In this document: positions 24,005 through 32,965 of the stretch, piece after piece | Layout of the letters: each line of letters begins with the position of its first letter | Position numbering within the stretch: the first letter of the stretch is position 1 | DNA from: Chakrabartia godavariana | GTDB taxonomy: Bacteria > Pseudomonadota > Alphaproteobacteria > Sphingomonadales > Sphingomonadaceae | Length of the DNA: 64,000 bases | Direction: 5' to 3' | NCBI GenBank assembly: GCA_005518185.1 | Contig: RKSN01000001.1 | Span: 62,001-126,000, forward strand | Notes under the pieces: generated by a model | Told to the model about the DNA's origin: nothing | What the model saw: the letters and a program-made list of their open reading frames with translations, nothing else | Databases searched by the model: none | Translations under genes and position numbers: made by a program

Positions 24005-24613
24005 TCAGGCTCGTTCGTTGGGGCTCATCTTGGAGGAGGCGCTTGCTTCGATCTGCTTTTGCAGCTGTTCTGCAAAACATGCCAGTGCGTCGCACCCTCC
24101 CCGAATGTTCACCGCTATCAGCGATACGGTCTTACTTCGACCGTTGGGCTTTTTGAGTGAAATTGAAAGGCGCTCTTTTCCGTCTCCCCAAAACCAATCA
24201 TTTTGCCGGCTGTGCGGATTGTTGGGGTCAAAGCTGAGCTTAACAGAGTCGACGTCTGAAAGACTGGCTATTTTGCCAGCGAAGAGCCCCTTGTTAAATT
24301 GTATCCGCTCGCCACTGACAGAGATCACGGATTCTGGTGCCTTGTTGAGTTGCCAATACTTCCAGAACTGTAGCGATGAAAATCCGGTCATGAGGCTGCC
24401 GAATGCAACAGTGAACCACCCATTTGAAGCTATGTCCAAGCTCCTTATCCCGGCCGAGCGGCCGCCGCCGGGAGAGTCGACGTGTGGGGCGCCGGTTGTC
24501 AAAAGGCTGATAATGTCCTCGAGCAAGATGGAGCCAAAGAGCGCGATCACCGAAACTGTGACGACCAGTCCAAAAGCTGCAACTCCCTTTTTGAAGTCCA
24601 GCTTGGCCTCCAT
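24005..24613 (-). CDS. membrane protein of unknown function with atypical composition
   Basis: 202 residues: a Lys-rich start, a membrane helix (about 10-33), a loop with DSPGGGRSAG, a second hydrophobic stretch (about 66-86), then a soluble beta-rich part with VISVSGERIQFNKGLFAGKI and RLSISLKKPNGRSKTVSLIAVNI, reminiscent of a bacterial PH-like domain. Base and codon use are visibly less GC-rich than in its neighbours, and it uses many AAA, TTG and ATT codons. It starts on the lpd stop (TGATG) and ends 8 bases before the aminotransferase, so it is embedded in the operon. I do not recognise a family. Confidence 0.7.
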   Translation of the reverse strand: MEAKLDFKKGVAAFGLVVTVSVIALFGSILLEDIISLLTTGAPHVDSPGGGRSAGIRSLDIASNGWFTVAFGSLMTGFSSLQFWKYWQLNKAPESVISVSGERIQFNKGLFAGKIASLSDVDSVKLSFDPNNPHSRQNDWFWGDGKERLSISLKKPNGRSKTVSLIAVNIRGGCDALACFAEQLQKQIEASASSKMSPNERA

Positions 24614-26022
24614 CAGAAATGCAGCGCCTTGCCGTATGCCCCCAGCACGCTTTCGTGCATCATCTCGCTGAGCGTCGGGTGCGGGAAGACGGTCTGCATG
24701 AAGTCCTGCTCGACCAGTTCGGCCTGCTTGCCGATGGTGTAGCCCTGGATCAGCTCGGTCACTTCCGCGCCGATCATGTGTGCGCCGAGCAGTTCGCCCG
24801 TCGCGTCGTCGAAGACGGTCTTGATGAAGCCCTCCGCCTCACCCAGCGCGATGGCCTTGCCATTGCCGATGAAGGGAAATTTGCCGACGCGGACCTTGTA
24901 ACCGGCTTCCTTCGCCTTGGCTTCGGTCAGGCCGACGCTCGCGATCTGCGGGTGGCAATAGGTGCAGCCCGGGATGTTCAGCGGGTTCATGGCGTGCGGG
25001 TGGACATCCTTATTGCCCAGCGCCTGCGCAATGGCTTCTGCCGCAATCACGCCTTCATGGCTCGCCTTGTGCGCCAGCCAGGGTGGTGCTGTGATGTCGC
25101 CAATCGCCCAGAGGCCGGGCACATTGGTGCGGCACATCGGATCGGTTTTCAGGAAGCCGCGATCGGTTTCGACCTTCAGTGAGTCAAGCCCGATATTCTC
25201 GGTATTGGGCACGATGCCGATGGCGACGATGCAGTGGCTGAACTCGCTTTTGGTGACCGTGCCGTCCTTCGCCTTGATCTCGGCCGTGACGCCGGTCGCG
25301 CCCGCCTTCAGGCTGTTGACGCCGGCACCAGTCATGATCGTCATGCCCTGCTTGGTCAGTGCTTTTTCAAGGAAGTCGGAGACCTCGGCGTCTTCGACGG
25401 GCACGATGCGGTCGAGCATCTCGACGACGGTCACCTCGGCGCCCATGTCATTGTAGAAGCTCGCAAACTCGATCCCGATCGCGCCCGAGCCGATGACGAG
25501 CAGCTTCTTCGGCATTTCAGGCGGCACCATCGCATGGCGATAGGTCCAGATGCGTTTTCCATCGGCGGGGGCAAAGGGCAGGTCGCGGGCGCGCGCGCCG
25601 GTGGCGAGGATGATGTGCTTGGCGGTCAGCTCCTCGGTCTTGCCGTCTTTCGTGACAGCGAGCTTGTTCGCGGCAAGCAGCTTGCCGTCGCCCATGTGAA
25701 CGGTGATCTTGTTCTTCTTCATCAGGTGCGTGACGCCCTGATTGAGCTGCTTGGCAACGCCGCGCGACCGCTTCACCACCGCGTCGATGTCCGCGCTGAT
25801 GTTTGCCGCCGTCAGGCCGTAATCGCCCGCATGCTGCATATAGTGGAAAATCTCCGCTGAGCGCAGCAGCGCCTTGGTCGGGATGCAGCCCCAGTTGAGG
25901 CAGATGCCGCCCAGATTCTCTCGCTCCACAATCGCGGTCTTCAGCCCCAGCTGCGCCGCGCGGATCGCGGCGACATAGCCGCCGGGACCGGAACCGAGAA
26001 CGATAAGGTCATAGGAAGACAT
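24613..26022 (-). CDS. lpdA: dihydrolipoyl dehydrogenase (E3)
   Basis: 469 residues. It reoxidises the dihydrolipoyl group of 2-oxoacid dehydrogenase complexes with NAD+. FAD motif VLGSGPGGYVAAIRA at 8-22, redox pair Cys41/Cys46 in GGICLNWGCIPTK, NAD motif VIGSGAIGIEFASFY, and FPHPTLSE at the C terminus with the catalytic His and Glu. The frame extends upstream, but the ATG at 26022 fits the family. It is in one run with the E2 gene, 10 bases after the thioesterase gene, so it serves pyruvate dehydrogenase. Confidence 0.97.
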   Translation of the reverse strand: MSSYDLIVLGSGPGGYVAAIRAAQLGLKTAIVERENLGGICLNWGCIPTKALLRSAEIFHYMQHAGDYGLTAANISADIDAVVKRSRGVAKQLNQGVTHLMKKNKITVHMGDGKLLAANKLAVTKDGKTEELTAKHIILATGARARDLPFAPADGKRIWTYRHAMVPPEMPKKLLVIGSGAIGIEFASFYNDMGAEVTVVEMLDRIVPVEDAEVSDFLEKALTKQGMTIMTGAGVNSLKAGATGVTAEIKAKDGTVTKSEFSHCIVAIGIVPNTENIGLDSLKVETDRGFLKTDPMCRTNVPGLWAIGDITAPPWLAHKASHEGVIAAEAIAQALGNKDVHPHAMNPLNIPGCTYCHPQIASVGLTEAKAKEAGYKVRVGKFPFIGNGKAIALGEAEGFIKTVFDDATGELLGAHMIGAEVTELIQGYTIGKQAELVEQDFMQTVFPHPTLSEMMHESVLGAYGKALHF

Positions 26023-26032
26023 GGGGAGGTCC

Positions 26033-26416
26033 TTATTTTGTCGCGGATTGAAGCGGGCGCGGACGGTTGGCGTCGTCCACAGCCACGAAGGTGAAGCGGC
26101 CGGTCGCGACCGTTTCGGTAAAGTCACCATCGCGTTCGCGCCGTTCGGCGCGCGTGGAGATCGTCATGGAGGTCGTGCCGGTCTTCTCCATGCGTGTGAA
26201 GACGGAGAGCTCGTCGCCCATCACTGCGCCTGCCGGAAAACGCATCTCGTCCGCCGCGACAAGGATCGCCCGGCCGTGTGAACGCCGCGAGGCCAGCGAG
26301 GCCGCGCCCAGTGCCATCTGGCTGATGATCCACCCGCCAAATGCGCCGCCATAGGGATTGATGTCCGTTGGCATCACGGTGACGCGGATGTCGGGAATTG
26401 CGTCCTTGTCGGCCAT
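26033..26416 (-). CDS. acyl-CoA thioesterase, hotdog fold (YciA-like)
   Basis: 127 residues. DINPYGGAFGGWIISQM is the YciA/acyl-CoA hydrolase signature carrying the catalytic Asp/Asn region, followed by the central helix and the strands MRFPAGAVMGDELSVFTRMEKTG. It hydrolyses acyl-CoA to free acid and CoA. It lies between the pyruvate dehydrogenase E2 gene (20 bases upstream) and lpd, an arrangement that suggests control of acetyl-CoA or CoA levels. The ATG at 26416 begins MADKDAIPDIRVTV. Confidence 0.88.
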   Translation of the reverse strand: MADKDAIPDIRVTVMPTDINPYGGAFGGWIISQMALGAASLASRRSHGRAILVAADEMRFPAGAVMGDELSVFTRMEKTGTTSMTISTRAERRERDGDFTETVATGRFTFVAVDDANRPRPLQSATK

Positions 26417-26436
26417 GTGCGTGTCCGCCGGTCCGG

Positions 26437-27717
26437 TCAGGCGACCAGCCCCAGCGGGGTCTCGCACAGCTCGCGGAAGGCCTTCATCAGCTGCGCGCCG
26501 TCGGCACCGTCAATGGCGCGGTGGTCGAAGCTGCCGGTGGCCGACATGACGGTCGCAATCTGCAGGCTGTCGTCGATGACGAAGGGCCGCTTTTCGCCCG
26601 CGCCGATCGCCATGATCATGCCCTGCGGCGGGTTGATGACGGCGTCGAACTGCTTGATGCCGAACATGCCCATGTTGGAGAGGCTGGCGGTGCCGCCTTG
26701 ATATTCGTGCGGCTGCAGCTTGCCGTCCTTGGCGCGCGTGGCGAGGTCGCCCATCTCGGTCGAGATCGCGCTGATCGCCTTGCTGTTCGCATCGGTGATG
26801 ATCGGGGTGATGAGGCCGTTGGGCACCGACACCGCAACCGAAATGTCGGCGCGCTTATATTCGACCAGCTGGTCCCCCGCGAAGCTGACATTGCACTTGG
26901 GCACCTGCACGAGTGCGAGGCCCAATGCCTTGATCAGCATGTCGTTGACCGACAGCTTGACGCCCCGGCCTTCGAGGCTGGCGTTGAGTTCGGTGCGCAG
27001 CTTCAGCAGCGAGTCGAGGCGGACATCGACCGTCAGGTAGATGTGCGGAATCGTCTGCTTCGCCTCGGTCAGGCGGCGCGCAATCGTCTTGCGCATGTTG
27101 GACAGCTTGGCCACCTCATGCGGGGTCGCAATGTCGCCGAGCTGGAGGGGCGCGGGGGCCGGCGCGGCAGCAACCGGGGCGCTTGCGACGATGGGCTTGG
27201 CGACGCCGCCCTGCGCGGCTTCCACATCCGCCTTGATGATGCGGCCATTGGGGCCGGAACCGCTGAGGCCGGTCAGATCGACGCTGCGCTGTTCGGCAAT
27301 GCGCTTGGCAAGCGGGGACGCAATGACGCGGTCGCCCTTGGGTGCGAGCGCAGGCGCGGCGGCTGGCGCCGACACGGGCGCGGGTGCGGCCACCGGAGCG
27401 GGCGCGGCAGCCTTCGGCGCTGGCGCATTATTCGGCGTTTGCGAACTGCCCCCGGCAGTTCGGTCCGCCTCTTCATCCACGCCCTGAATGAGCGCAATCA
27501 CCGTGCCGACCTTCACGCCGTCGGTGCCTTCGGGGATGAGGATCTTGCCCACCACGCCTTCATCGACGGCTTCGAATTCCATCGTTGCCTTGTCGGTCTC
27601 GATCTCGGCGAGAATGTCGCCTGAGCTGACCGAATCGCCTTCTTTCACGAGCCATTTGGCAAGCGTGCCTTCCTCCATCGTCGGGGAAAGAGCGGGCATC
27701 TTCAGTTCGATTGGCAT
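26437..27717 (-). CDS. pdhC: pyruvate dehydrogenase complex dihydrolipoamide acetyltransferase (E2)
   Basis: 426 residues in the usual order: lipoyl domain (1-80; lipoylated Lys43 in [10 protein letters not shown]), an Ala/Pro-rich linker, a peripheral-subunit-binding domain ([20 protein letters not shown]), a second linker, and the catalytic core ending in [15 protein letters not shown], where His399 and Asp403 are catalytic. A single lipoyl domain and [18 protein letters not shown] support the pyruvate rather than 2-oxoglutarate enzyme. It is the first gene of the minus-strand run; E1 genes are not in the window. Confidence 0.95.
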   Translation of the reverse strand: MPIELKMPALSPTMEEGTLAKWLVKEGDSVSSGDILAEIETDKATMEFEAVDEGVVGKILIPEGTDGVKVGTVIALIQGVDEEADRTAGGSSQTPNNAPAPKAAAPAPVAAPAPVSAPAAAPALAPKGDRVIASPLAKRIAEQRSVDLTGLSGSGPNGRIIKADVEAAQGGVAKPIVASAPVAAAPAPAPLQLGDIATPHEVAKLSNMRKTIARRLTEAKQTIPHIYLTVDVRLDSLLKLRTELNASLEGRGVKLSVNDMLIKALGLALVQVPKCNVSFAGDQLVEYKRADISVAVSVPNGLITPIITDANSKAISAISTEMGDLATRAKDGKLQPHEYQGGTASLSNMGMFGIKQFDAVINPPQGMIMAIGAGEKRPFVIDDSLQIATVMSATGSFDHRAIDGADGAQLMKAFRELCETPLGLVA

Positions 27718-27849
27718 GGATCTGGCTACCTCTGCGCGGGTCTTTGATAAATGGTCGGCATTTCCCTAGCGTCGGCGCGCGGCTTGCGCCAGCCCGTGGA
27801 ATGGCGCAACCTGCGCGCATTCGATTTCAGGCAGGAGGGGCGGGGCCCG

Positions 27850-28305
27850 ATGCGGACCTATCTGGTGGTGGTGGACGAAACGGAAGAGGCGGAAATTGCC
27901 CTGCGTTTCGCGGCGCGTCGCGCGGCCAAGACCGGCGGCAGCGTGGATATCCTGACAATTGCCGAGCCGGAGGAATTTGTGGCCTGGGGGTCGGTGCAGG
28001 CGACCATTCAGGCCGAGGCCGAAGAGCGTGCGCAGGATGTCGCCAACCGTGCGCTCGACATGCTGGGCGATGAAAAGGGCGTGTTGCCCCGCATCGTTGT
28101 AAAGCATGGGGAGCCGGTTGCCATGATCATGGAAGCAATTGCCGACAATCCGGACATTGCCGCCCTCGTGCTCGGCGCGGCGCGCGGGGCGTCCCCGGGG
28201 CCGTTGGTCACGCATTTCTCGGGAACGGAGGCGGGCAATCTGCCCGTCCCGCTGATGGTCATCCCGGGCTCCCTGAGCCGTGAGGCGCTCGACCGGCTGA
28301 GCTGA
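27850..28305 (+). CDS. universal stress protein (UspA family)
   Basis: 151 residues. MRTYLVVVDETEEAEIALRFAARRA begins the alpha/beta Usp fold; VVKHGEPVAMIMEAI and DIAALVLGAARGASPGPLVTHF correspond to the nucleotide-binding region (G-x2-G-x9-G-S/T type, partly altered). The ATG follows GGAGG. It is divergent from pdhC with a 132-base gap. The usual role is stress survival; specific partners are unknown. Confidence 0.88.
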   Translation: MRTYLVVVDETEEAEIALRFAARRAAKTGGSVDILTIAEPEEFVAWGSVQATIQAEAEERAQDVANRALDMLGDEKGVLPRIVVKHGEPVAMIMEAIADNPDIAALVLGAARGASPGPLVTHFSGTEAGNLPVPLMVIPGSLSREALDRLS

Positions 28306-28341
28306 CCTGCGTTTCAGCCCAACCGGTCGTCGCCCCCTGTG

Positions 28342-29496
28342 TCAGCGATAGACGACCCGGCAGACGCAGGTCGGCTTTTTCGCCGGACGTGTCGCCACGC
28401 GCTTGGGCGCAAGGCGGGCGCGGGCCGGCGTGCGGACATATTCGGTCACATAGTCGGTCTTGGTCGTGGTCGTGACCACCGGCTGGCTCTGGATGGTGAT
28501 GGACGTCACGCCGGGGCCGACATTGATGACGCGCTCATTGCCGTCCGTCACATAATCGTCGGCATAGACGTCGCCGGTGTCGACCGCGGGTGACAGGCGG
28601 CTGCGCGTGGCGCCGCGATCATCGAGCCAGTGGCTGCCGCCATCATATTCGCCTTCGTAGGTGCCTTCGTAGACACGGCCGTTCGTGTCGGTCCAGCGCC
28701 CGTCCCAACGGCCGCGCCATTGCCCGTCGGAGGTGACGCGGTCGCTTGGCACGTCATAGTCATAGCCATAATCGATCACGCGTTCGCGGCGCGGTTCGGC
28801 GCGATAGACACGCTCGCGAGAGGGGCGGCGCTCCTTCGACGAGTCCGCTGCTGCCAGCCCGGCAAGTGCGCCAAGCCCGCCGCCGATCAGCGCGCCGGCG
28901 CCGCGATTGCCGCGCCCGGCCACCGCCGATCCGAGGATCGCGCCAGCCGCGCCGCCCACGGCGGCCCCACCTGCGCCCGACAGCTTGCTGTCGCGACGTC
29001 GCGGTGCGTCATAGTCATCATAGCCGTCCGGATAGGCGGCATAGTCATAGCCCGTATCCTCGGCATAGCGGCTGCGCGTCGCGTACCGGTCCCAATTGTA
29101 ATTGGGAACATAGTCGACGACGCGGCCATAACGGTCGGTCAGCACGGCATCGTCATAGTAGCGCGACCAGCCATAGCCAGCCGAAGGACGGGCAAAGCCA
29201 TAGGTCGACCAGTTGCCGATATAGAAGCTCGGGCTGATCCAGTAGCTGGGCAGGACAAAGCCGCGATAGGGGCGGCGATAGGCGTTCCATCCGCCCGGGG
29301 CCTGCCAGCCGCCGACCCAGCGGCCCTGATATTTCTGCCCGAAGCGGCTGTCGGTCATCGGCCGGGTGTCGATGCGGGAAATCATCGGCCGACCCGGCGT
29401 GTGCCGGTAGAATCCATCCGCCGATTCGGCGGCCATGACGGAAGACGCGGTCATGGCGGTGGCCAGCGCAAGTGCCGGAATTAAAAAGCGTCGCAT
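28342..29496 (-). CDS. secreted RcnB-like protein with glycine-zipper segment
   Basis: 384 residues with signal peptide MRRFLIPALALATAMTASSV (cut after VMAA). The N-terminal half is Tyr/Arg/Gly-rich and contains YGWSRYYDDAVLTDRYGRVVD, an RcnB-type repeat. A glycine zipper follows (GGAAVGGAAGAILGSAVAG and GAGALIGGGLGALAGLAA), which usually inserts in or spans a membrane. The C terminus is basic and ends CVCRVVYR. RcnB is a periplasmic nickel/cobalt homeostasis protein in E. coli; that role is not shown here. A second RcnB-like gene lies at 59183. Confidence 0.8.
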   Translation of the reverse strand: MRRFLIPALALATAMTASSVMAAESADGFYRHTPGRPMISRIDTRPMTDSRFGQKYQGRWVGGWQAPGGWNAYRRPYRGFVLPSYWISPSFYIGNWSTYGFARPSAGYGWSRYYDDAVLTDRYGRVVDYVPNYNWDRYATRSRYAEDTGYDYAAYPDGYDDYDAPRRRDSKLSGAGGAAVGGAAGAILGSAVAGRGNRGAGALIGGGLGALAGLAAADSSKERRPSRERVYRAEPRRERVIDYGYDYDVPSDRVTSDGQWRGRWDGRWTDTNGRVYEGTYEGEYDGGSHWLDDRGATRSRLSPAVDTGDVYADDYVTDGNERVINVGPGVTSITIQSQPVVTTTTKTDYVTEYVRTPARARLAPKRVATRPAKKPTCVCRVVYR

Positions 29497-29644
29497 TGTT
29501 AACGGCTCCCCGTGTACTCGGCCCGGCACACGGCAACCATGTGTGCAAGACCCCAACAAATCCTGCCATATTTAACATTATTGCAACCATATTGCCACGA
29601 ACCTAATCCGTGGCTTTGTCCCGTTTCAGGACTTGAGACGGGGC

Positions 29645-30133
29645 TCAGCCGCCCGTCAGGCGCGGCGCAATCAGCGCGCAGATCGCTTCCATTCCCGCTC
29701 CGTCCTCGCCATCGAAACGGGCAGGGTGCGGGCTGTCAAGATCGAGCACGCCAAGCAGGACGCCCTGATGCAGGATCGGCACGACCAGTTCGGACTGCGA
29801 TGCCGCATCGCAGGCGATGTGACCCGGAAAGGCATGGACGTCCTCGACGAGCTGCGTCTCGCGCGTGGCCGCCGCCGCGCCGCAGACGCCCTTGCCGATC
29901 GCGATGCGGATGCAGGCGGCTTTGCCCTGGAACGGTCCGAGGACCAGTTCGCCCCCGACCATCCGGTAAAAGCCTGCCCAATTGAGGCCCGGCACATGCT
30001 CCCAAATGAGCGCGGCGACATTGGCCATATTGGCGACCGCATCGGGTTCGTCGCGGGTGATCGCATCGACGGCGCTGGTAAGGTCGCGATAGAGGTCGGC
30101 CTTGGAGCCGGTCGAAATGTCAAAGCTGTACAT
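29645..30133 (-). CDS. msrC: free methionine-(R)-sulfoxide reductase, GAF domain
   Basis: 162 residues, a single GAF domain. LNWAGFYRM at 50-58, then Cys74, Cys84 and Cys108 in KAACIRIAIGKGVCG and HAFPGHIACDAASQSE, which match the three catalytic or resolving cysteines of E. coli fRMsr with a constant offset of ten. It reduces free Met-R-sulfoxide using thioredoxin. The ATG shares its A with the arfB stop (TGATG), so it is coupled to the translation-rescue gene upstream. The open frame before the ATG is arfB sequence in another frame. Confidence 0.93.
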   Translation of the reverse strand: MYSFDISTGSKADLYRDLTSAVDAITRDEPDAVANMANVAALIWEHVPGLNWAGFYRMVGGELVLGPFQGKAACIRIAIGKGVCGAAAATRETQLVEDVHAFPGHIACDAASQSELVVPILHQGVLLGVLDLDSPHPARFDGEDGAGMEAICALIAPRLTGG

Positions 30134-30555
30134 CAGTCGTCCCTTATCCTGCCGCGCCCCTTTTTGACATCGCTGCGGATTGCTTTTCCGGTCAGGCGAC
30201 GTTCCTTTGCGGCGCGGGTGGGTTTGGTCTTCACGCGGCGGCGCGGGGCCTGATGCGCCTTCCACACAAGTTCGGCGAGACGTTCGCGGGCGTCCTGCCG
30301 GTTCGCTTCCTGCGTGCGATATTGGCGCGCGGTGATGACGATCTCCCCGTCTGCGGCCCAGCGGCTTCCCGCCAGCACCTTCAGCCGGGCGTAGACGGGC
30401 GGTGCAAGGCGCAGGGCATAGACATCCAGCCGGAGCTGGACCGCCGTTGCCACCTTGTTGACATTCTGTCCGCCCGGGCCGGTCGCGGCGAGGAAGCGTT
30501 CCTCCAGCGCGTCTTCGGGCAGGGCCGGGACGTCAGCCACCGCTGGGGTCCGCAT
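30133..30555 (-). CDS. arfB: alternative ribosome-rescue factor / peptidyl-tRNA hydrolase ArfB (YaeJ)
   Basis: About 140 residues. GPGGQNVNKVATAVQL carries the catalytic GGQ (28-30) of class I release factors; the basic tail (RRRVKTKPTRAAKERR and RSDVKKGRGR) enters the mRNA channel of stalled ribosomes. Start: the ATG at 30555 has GAGG before it; a GTG at 30540 would give a start nearer the family norm, and an ATG at 30576 is also open. All overlap the rluA-type gene end. Coupled to msrC downstream. Confidence 0.92.
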   Translation of the reverse strand: MRTPAVADVPALPEDALEERFLAATGPGGQNVNKVATAVQLRLDVYALRLAPPVYARLKVLAGSRWAADGEIVITARQYRTQEANRQDARERLAELVWKAHQAPRRRVKTKPTRAAKERRLTGKAIRSDVKKGRGRIRDD

Positions 30556-31225
30556 CGGCCTCTGTAAAGCCGACATGCAGGAAGGACGGCGGCAGAGGTG
30601 CTGTTGCCTCCACCGGCTTTTTCCCGTCTCGGGCGAGTTTCAGGTGCCGGGCATGGAGCAGCATCGGCGCGCGGCCATTCCCCGTACCGTACACAGGATC
30701 GCCGGCAATCGGGATGCCCATGCCGCTTGCGGCATGGACGCGCAGCTGATGGGTGCGTCCGGTTTCCGGCGTGAATTCGATCAGCGCACGACCGTCGCGT
30801 TCGGCAAGGATGCGCCAGTGGGTGACGGCGCGCTTGCCCTTGGGGTCGGGCACGATGCGCCAGCCATCCTTGGCCGTGCTCGTCTTGCCGAGCGGCATGT
30901 CGACCGTGCCGTCGCTTGTGGCGGGCACGCCGTCCAGAATGGCGAGATAGGTTTTGGCGACGGCACCGGCCTCAAAGGCGGCGGCAAACCGCTTGTGCGC
31001 CTTGGGGTTGCGGGCCAGCAGCAGGCAGCCCGACGTGTCGCGGTCGAGCCGGTGGACGGGAAGGGGGTGCCGCGCAAAGCCGAAGGTCAGCATCGACAGA
31101 TGGCTCTCCACGCTGACCGATTTGTCGCGCGGGGTATCGACCGGAAGCCCAGCAGGCTTGTCGATGATGATGGCCTCGCCATCGAGGAACAGAACGCGGT
31201 CGCTGAGAAGCATGGGCCGCGCCAT
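30533..31225 (-). CDS. RluA-family pseudouridine synthase
   Basis: 230 residues. VHRLDRDTSGCLLLARN contains the catalytic Asp61; IDKPAGLPVDTP and GRTHQLRVHAASGMGIPIAGDPVYG are the remaining family motifs. There is no N-terminal S4 domain, so this is a short RluA-type enzyme acting on rRNA or tRNA; the target uridine cannot be told. It overlaps the arfB gene by about 23 bases and leads the rluA-arfB-msrC group. Confidence 0.93.
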   Translation of the reverse strand: MARPMLLSDRVLFLDGEAIIIDKPAGLPVDTPRDKSVSVESHLSMLTFGFARHPLPVHRLDRDTSGCLLLARNPKAHKRFAAAFEAGAVAKTYLAILDGVPATSDGTVDMPLGKTSTAKDGWRIVPDPKGKRAVTHWRILAERDGRALIEFTPETGRTHQLRVHAASGMGIPIAGDPVYGTGNGRAPMLLHARHLKLARDGKKPVEATAPLPPSFLHVGFTEADADPSGG

Positions 31226-31297
31226 GCCACGTGGCCCGGATCGTGTCGAGCAAAGTCGAGACGGCCAGGGGTGCGCCAGCGCCGTGCGACGCTGCGC

Positions 31298-31492
31298 TTA
31301 CTTGGTCTTGTCGCGGTTCCGGTTGGCGTAGATGAGCGCGCCGAGAATGGCGGCGGACCCGATGCCGATGCCGGCGGCGGCCTTCCAGTTGATCGGCTTT
31401 GCGTTGCCCTCTGCCGCTTCCTTGCGGGCGCGGGCCCGCTTCACTTCGCGAACGGCTTCGTTGTCCTCGGGCTTTTCTTGATTGTCAGACAT
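31298..31492 (-). CDS. small single-span membrane protein, 64 aa
   Basis: A charged N-terminal half (EDNEAVREVKRARARKEAAE) precedes one membrane helix (AAAGIGIGSAAILGALIYA, about 39-57) and a short basic tail NRNRDKTK. The layout suggests a cytoplasmic N terminus. There is no clear Shine-Dalgarno. Proteins of this pattern are common and uncharacterised in sphingomonads. It stands alone between convergent or divergent neighbours. Confidence 0.6.
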   Translation of the reverse strand: MSDNQEKPEDNEAVREVKRARARKEAAEGNAKPINWKAAAGIGIGSAAILGALIYANRNRDKTK

Positions 31493-31650
31493 GGCGTGTC
31501 CGTAACGTCCTCAATTGGGTGTGCTTCCCATGTGAGTCCGCACAGGCGCTTCGTCAACGGCAAAACGGAAATATGCAAAGCCTGTTGTACAATGCAGCTT
31601 GTGGATCGCGCGGCGTCAGGCAGAGTGGACGCCACAAGAAGGGGAGAGAA

Positions 31651-32805
31651 ATGGCCGAGATCGTGCGTGAGCCCTATGCCGTCGTCTACCGGGAGGAGTC
31701 GGGCTTCAAGGATGTCTATGGCGGCGCGGGCGGCCATGTCTTCGTCGAATGCATGCGGATCGCGCCTGCGGCCTCGCCCTCAAAACGCGCCATCGTCTTC
31801 AGCCACCCGGTGGGGGGTGGGTCCTTCCTGCCCCTCGTCACGGCGCTCGCCAAGGCGGGGCACCATGTGCTCTACGTCAACCCGCGCTATCGGGGGAATG
31901 ACAGCGCCCTGATCCTCGAAAAATGCGTCGCTGATCTGGGGGCGGCGCTCAAGGATGCGAAGGCGCGGTTCGGCTATGAGCAGATCGTGCTCGGCGGATG
32001 GTCGGGCGGTGGCTCGCTCTCGCTCTTCTATCAGGATCAGGCGGAGACCCCGACGGTGACGCAGACGCCAGCCGGGGACGCCTATGACCTGACGGTCATG
32101 GGCCTGCCGCCGGTCGATGGCATCATGCTGCTCGCCGCGCATATCAGCCGCGCCATGACGCTGACCGAATGGATCGACCCCTCGATCACCGATGAGGCGC
32201 GCCCGTTTGAGCGCGATCCCGAACTCGACATCTATAATCCGGCCAATCCGTGCCAGCCGCCCTATGACGACGCGTTCGTTGCCCGGTTCCGTGCGGCACA
32301 GGTGGCGCGCAACCGGCGCATCACCGCATGGGTGCAGGCAGAGCTGGCGCGGCTCCGGGCGGCGGGGGAAGCCAATGCGGAACGCGCCTTTGTCGTCCAT
32401 GGCACGATGGCCGATGTGCGCTGGACCGACCCGACGCAGGATGCGTCTGACCGGCGGCCCTATGAATGCTATCTGGGCGTCCCAAAGGTGGCCAATGACG
32501 GTCCGGTCGGTCTGGCGCGCTTCACCACGCTCCGGTCCTGGCTGTCGCAATGGGGCTATGACACGACCAATGCGACGGGCCTTGGCAATGCGGCGCGCAT
32601 CTCCTGCCCGGTGCTCGTCATCAACAACACCGCCGACCTCGCCTGCACGCCGAGTCACGCCCGACGCCTGTTCGACGCCGTGGCTCATGACCGCAAGGTA
32701 TATCGCGATATTGTGGGCGCGGACCATTACTACATCGAACGGCCCGATCTCCTGCCAGAGGCGGTCGCCGTCTGTTCCCAATGGCTTGCCGACACGTTTG
32801 ACTGA
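31651..32805 (+). CDS. alpha/beta hydrolase
   Basis: 384 residues from the ATG at 31651, preceded by GGGGAGAG; the frame upstream is non-coding. Nucleophile Ser in LGGWSGGGSLSLFY, acid Asp in VLVINNTADLACTPSHARRL, and catalytic His in IVGADHYYIERPDLLPEA. An insertion of about 140 residues between nucleophile and acid forms a large lid. SHPVGGGSF is the oxyanion region. It resembles hydrolases that sit with aromatic or ester catabolism, but no neighbour supports a specific substrate. Confidence 0.85.
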   Translation: MAEIVREPYAVVYREESGFKDVYGGAGGHVFVECMRIAPAASPSKRAIVFSHPVGGGSFLPLVTALAKAGHHVLYVNPRYRGNDSALILEKCVADLGAALKDAKARFGYEQIVLGGWSGGGSLSLFYQDQAETPTVTQTPAGDAYDLTVMGLPPVDGIMLLAAHISRAMTLTEWIDPSITDEARPFERDPELDIYNPANPCQPPYDDAFVARFRAAQVARNRRITAWVQAELARLRAAGEANAERAFVVHGTMADVRWTDPTQDASDRRPYECYLGVPKVANDGPVGLARFTTLRSWLSQWGYDTTNATGLGNAARISCPVLVINNTADLACTPSHARRLFDAVAHDRKVYRDIVGADHYYIERPDLLPEAVAVCSQWLADTFD

Positions 32806-32820
32806 CGGCGGACATAAAGA

Positions 32821-32849
32821 AAGGGGCGACAGTGCACCATCGCCCCCTT
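32821..32849 (+). terminator. possible terminator hairpin after the alpha/beta hydrolase
   Basis: AAGGGGCGA pairs with TCGCCCCCTT with a one-base bulge around a ten-base loop, 15 bases after the stop codon. No T run follows, so function is uncertain. Confidence 0.4.
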
Positions 32850-32965
32850 CAAGGTTGCATTGCGATGACTACGGTTTTGCAATGCATCGCCAGTCTGACC
32901 AAAGTCGGCGACGCACGCAAGATGTCCTGCGACCAGTTGAGGCCGCAGGACTTTGAGCCGAAAGG

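Noticed and set aside
31504-31528. EcfG-like promoter GGAAG-N16-CGTT on the minus strand before the 64-aa membrane protein
   Set aside because: The -35 has a mismatch and the implied leader of about five bases leaves no room for a ribosome binding site.
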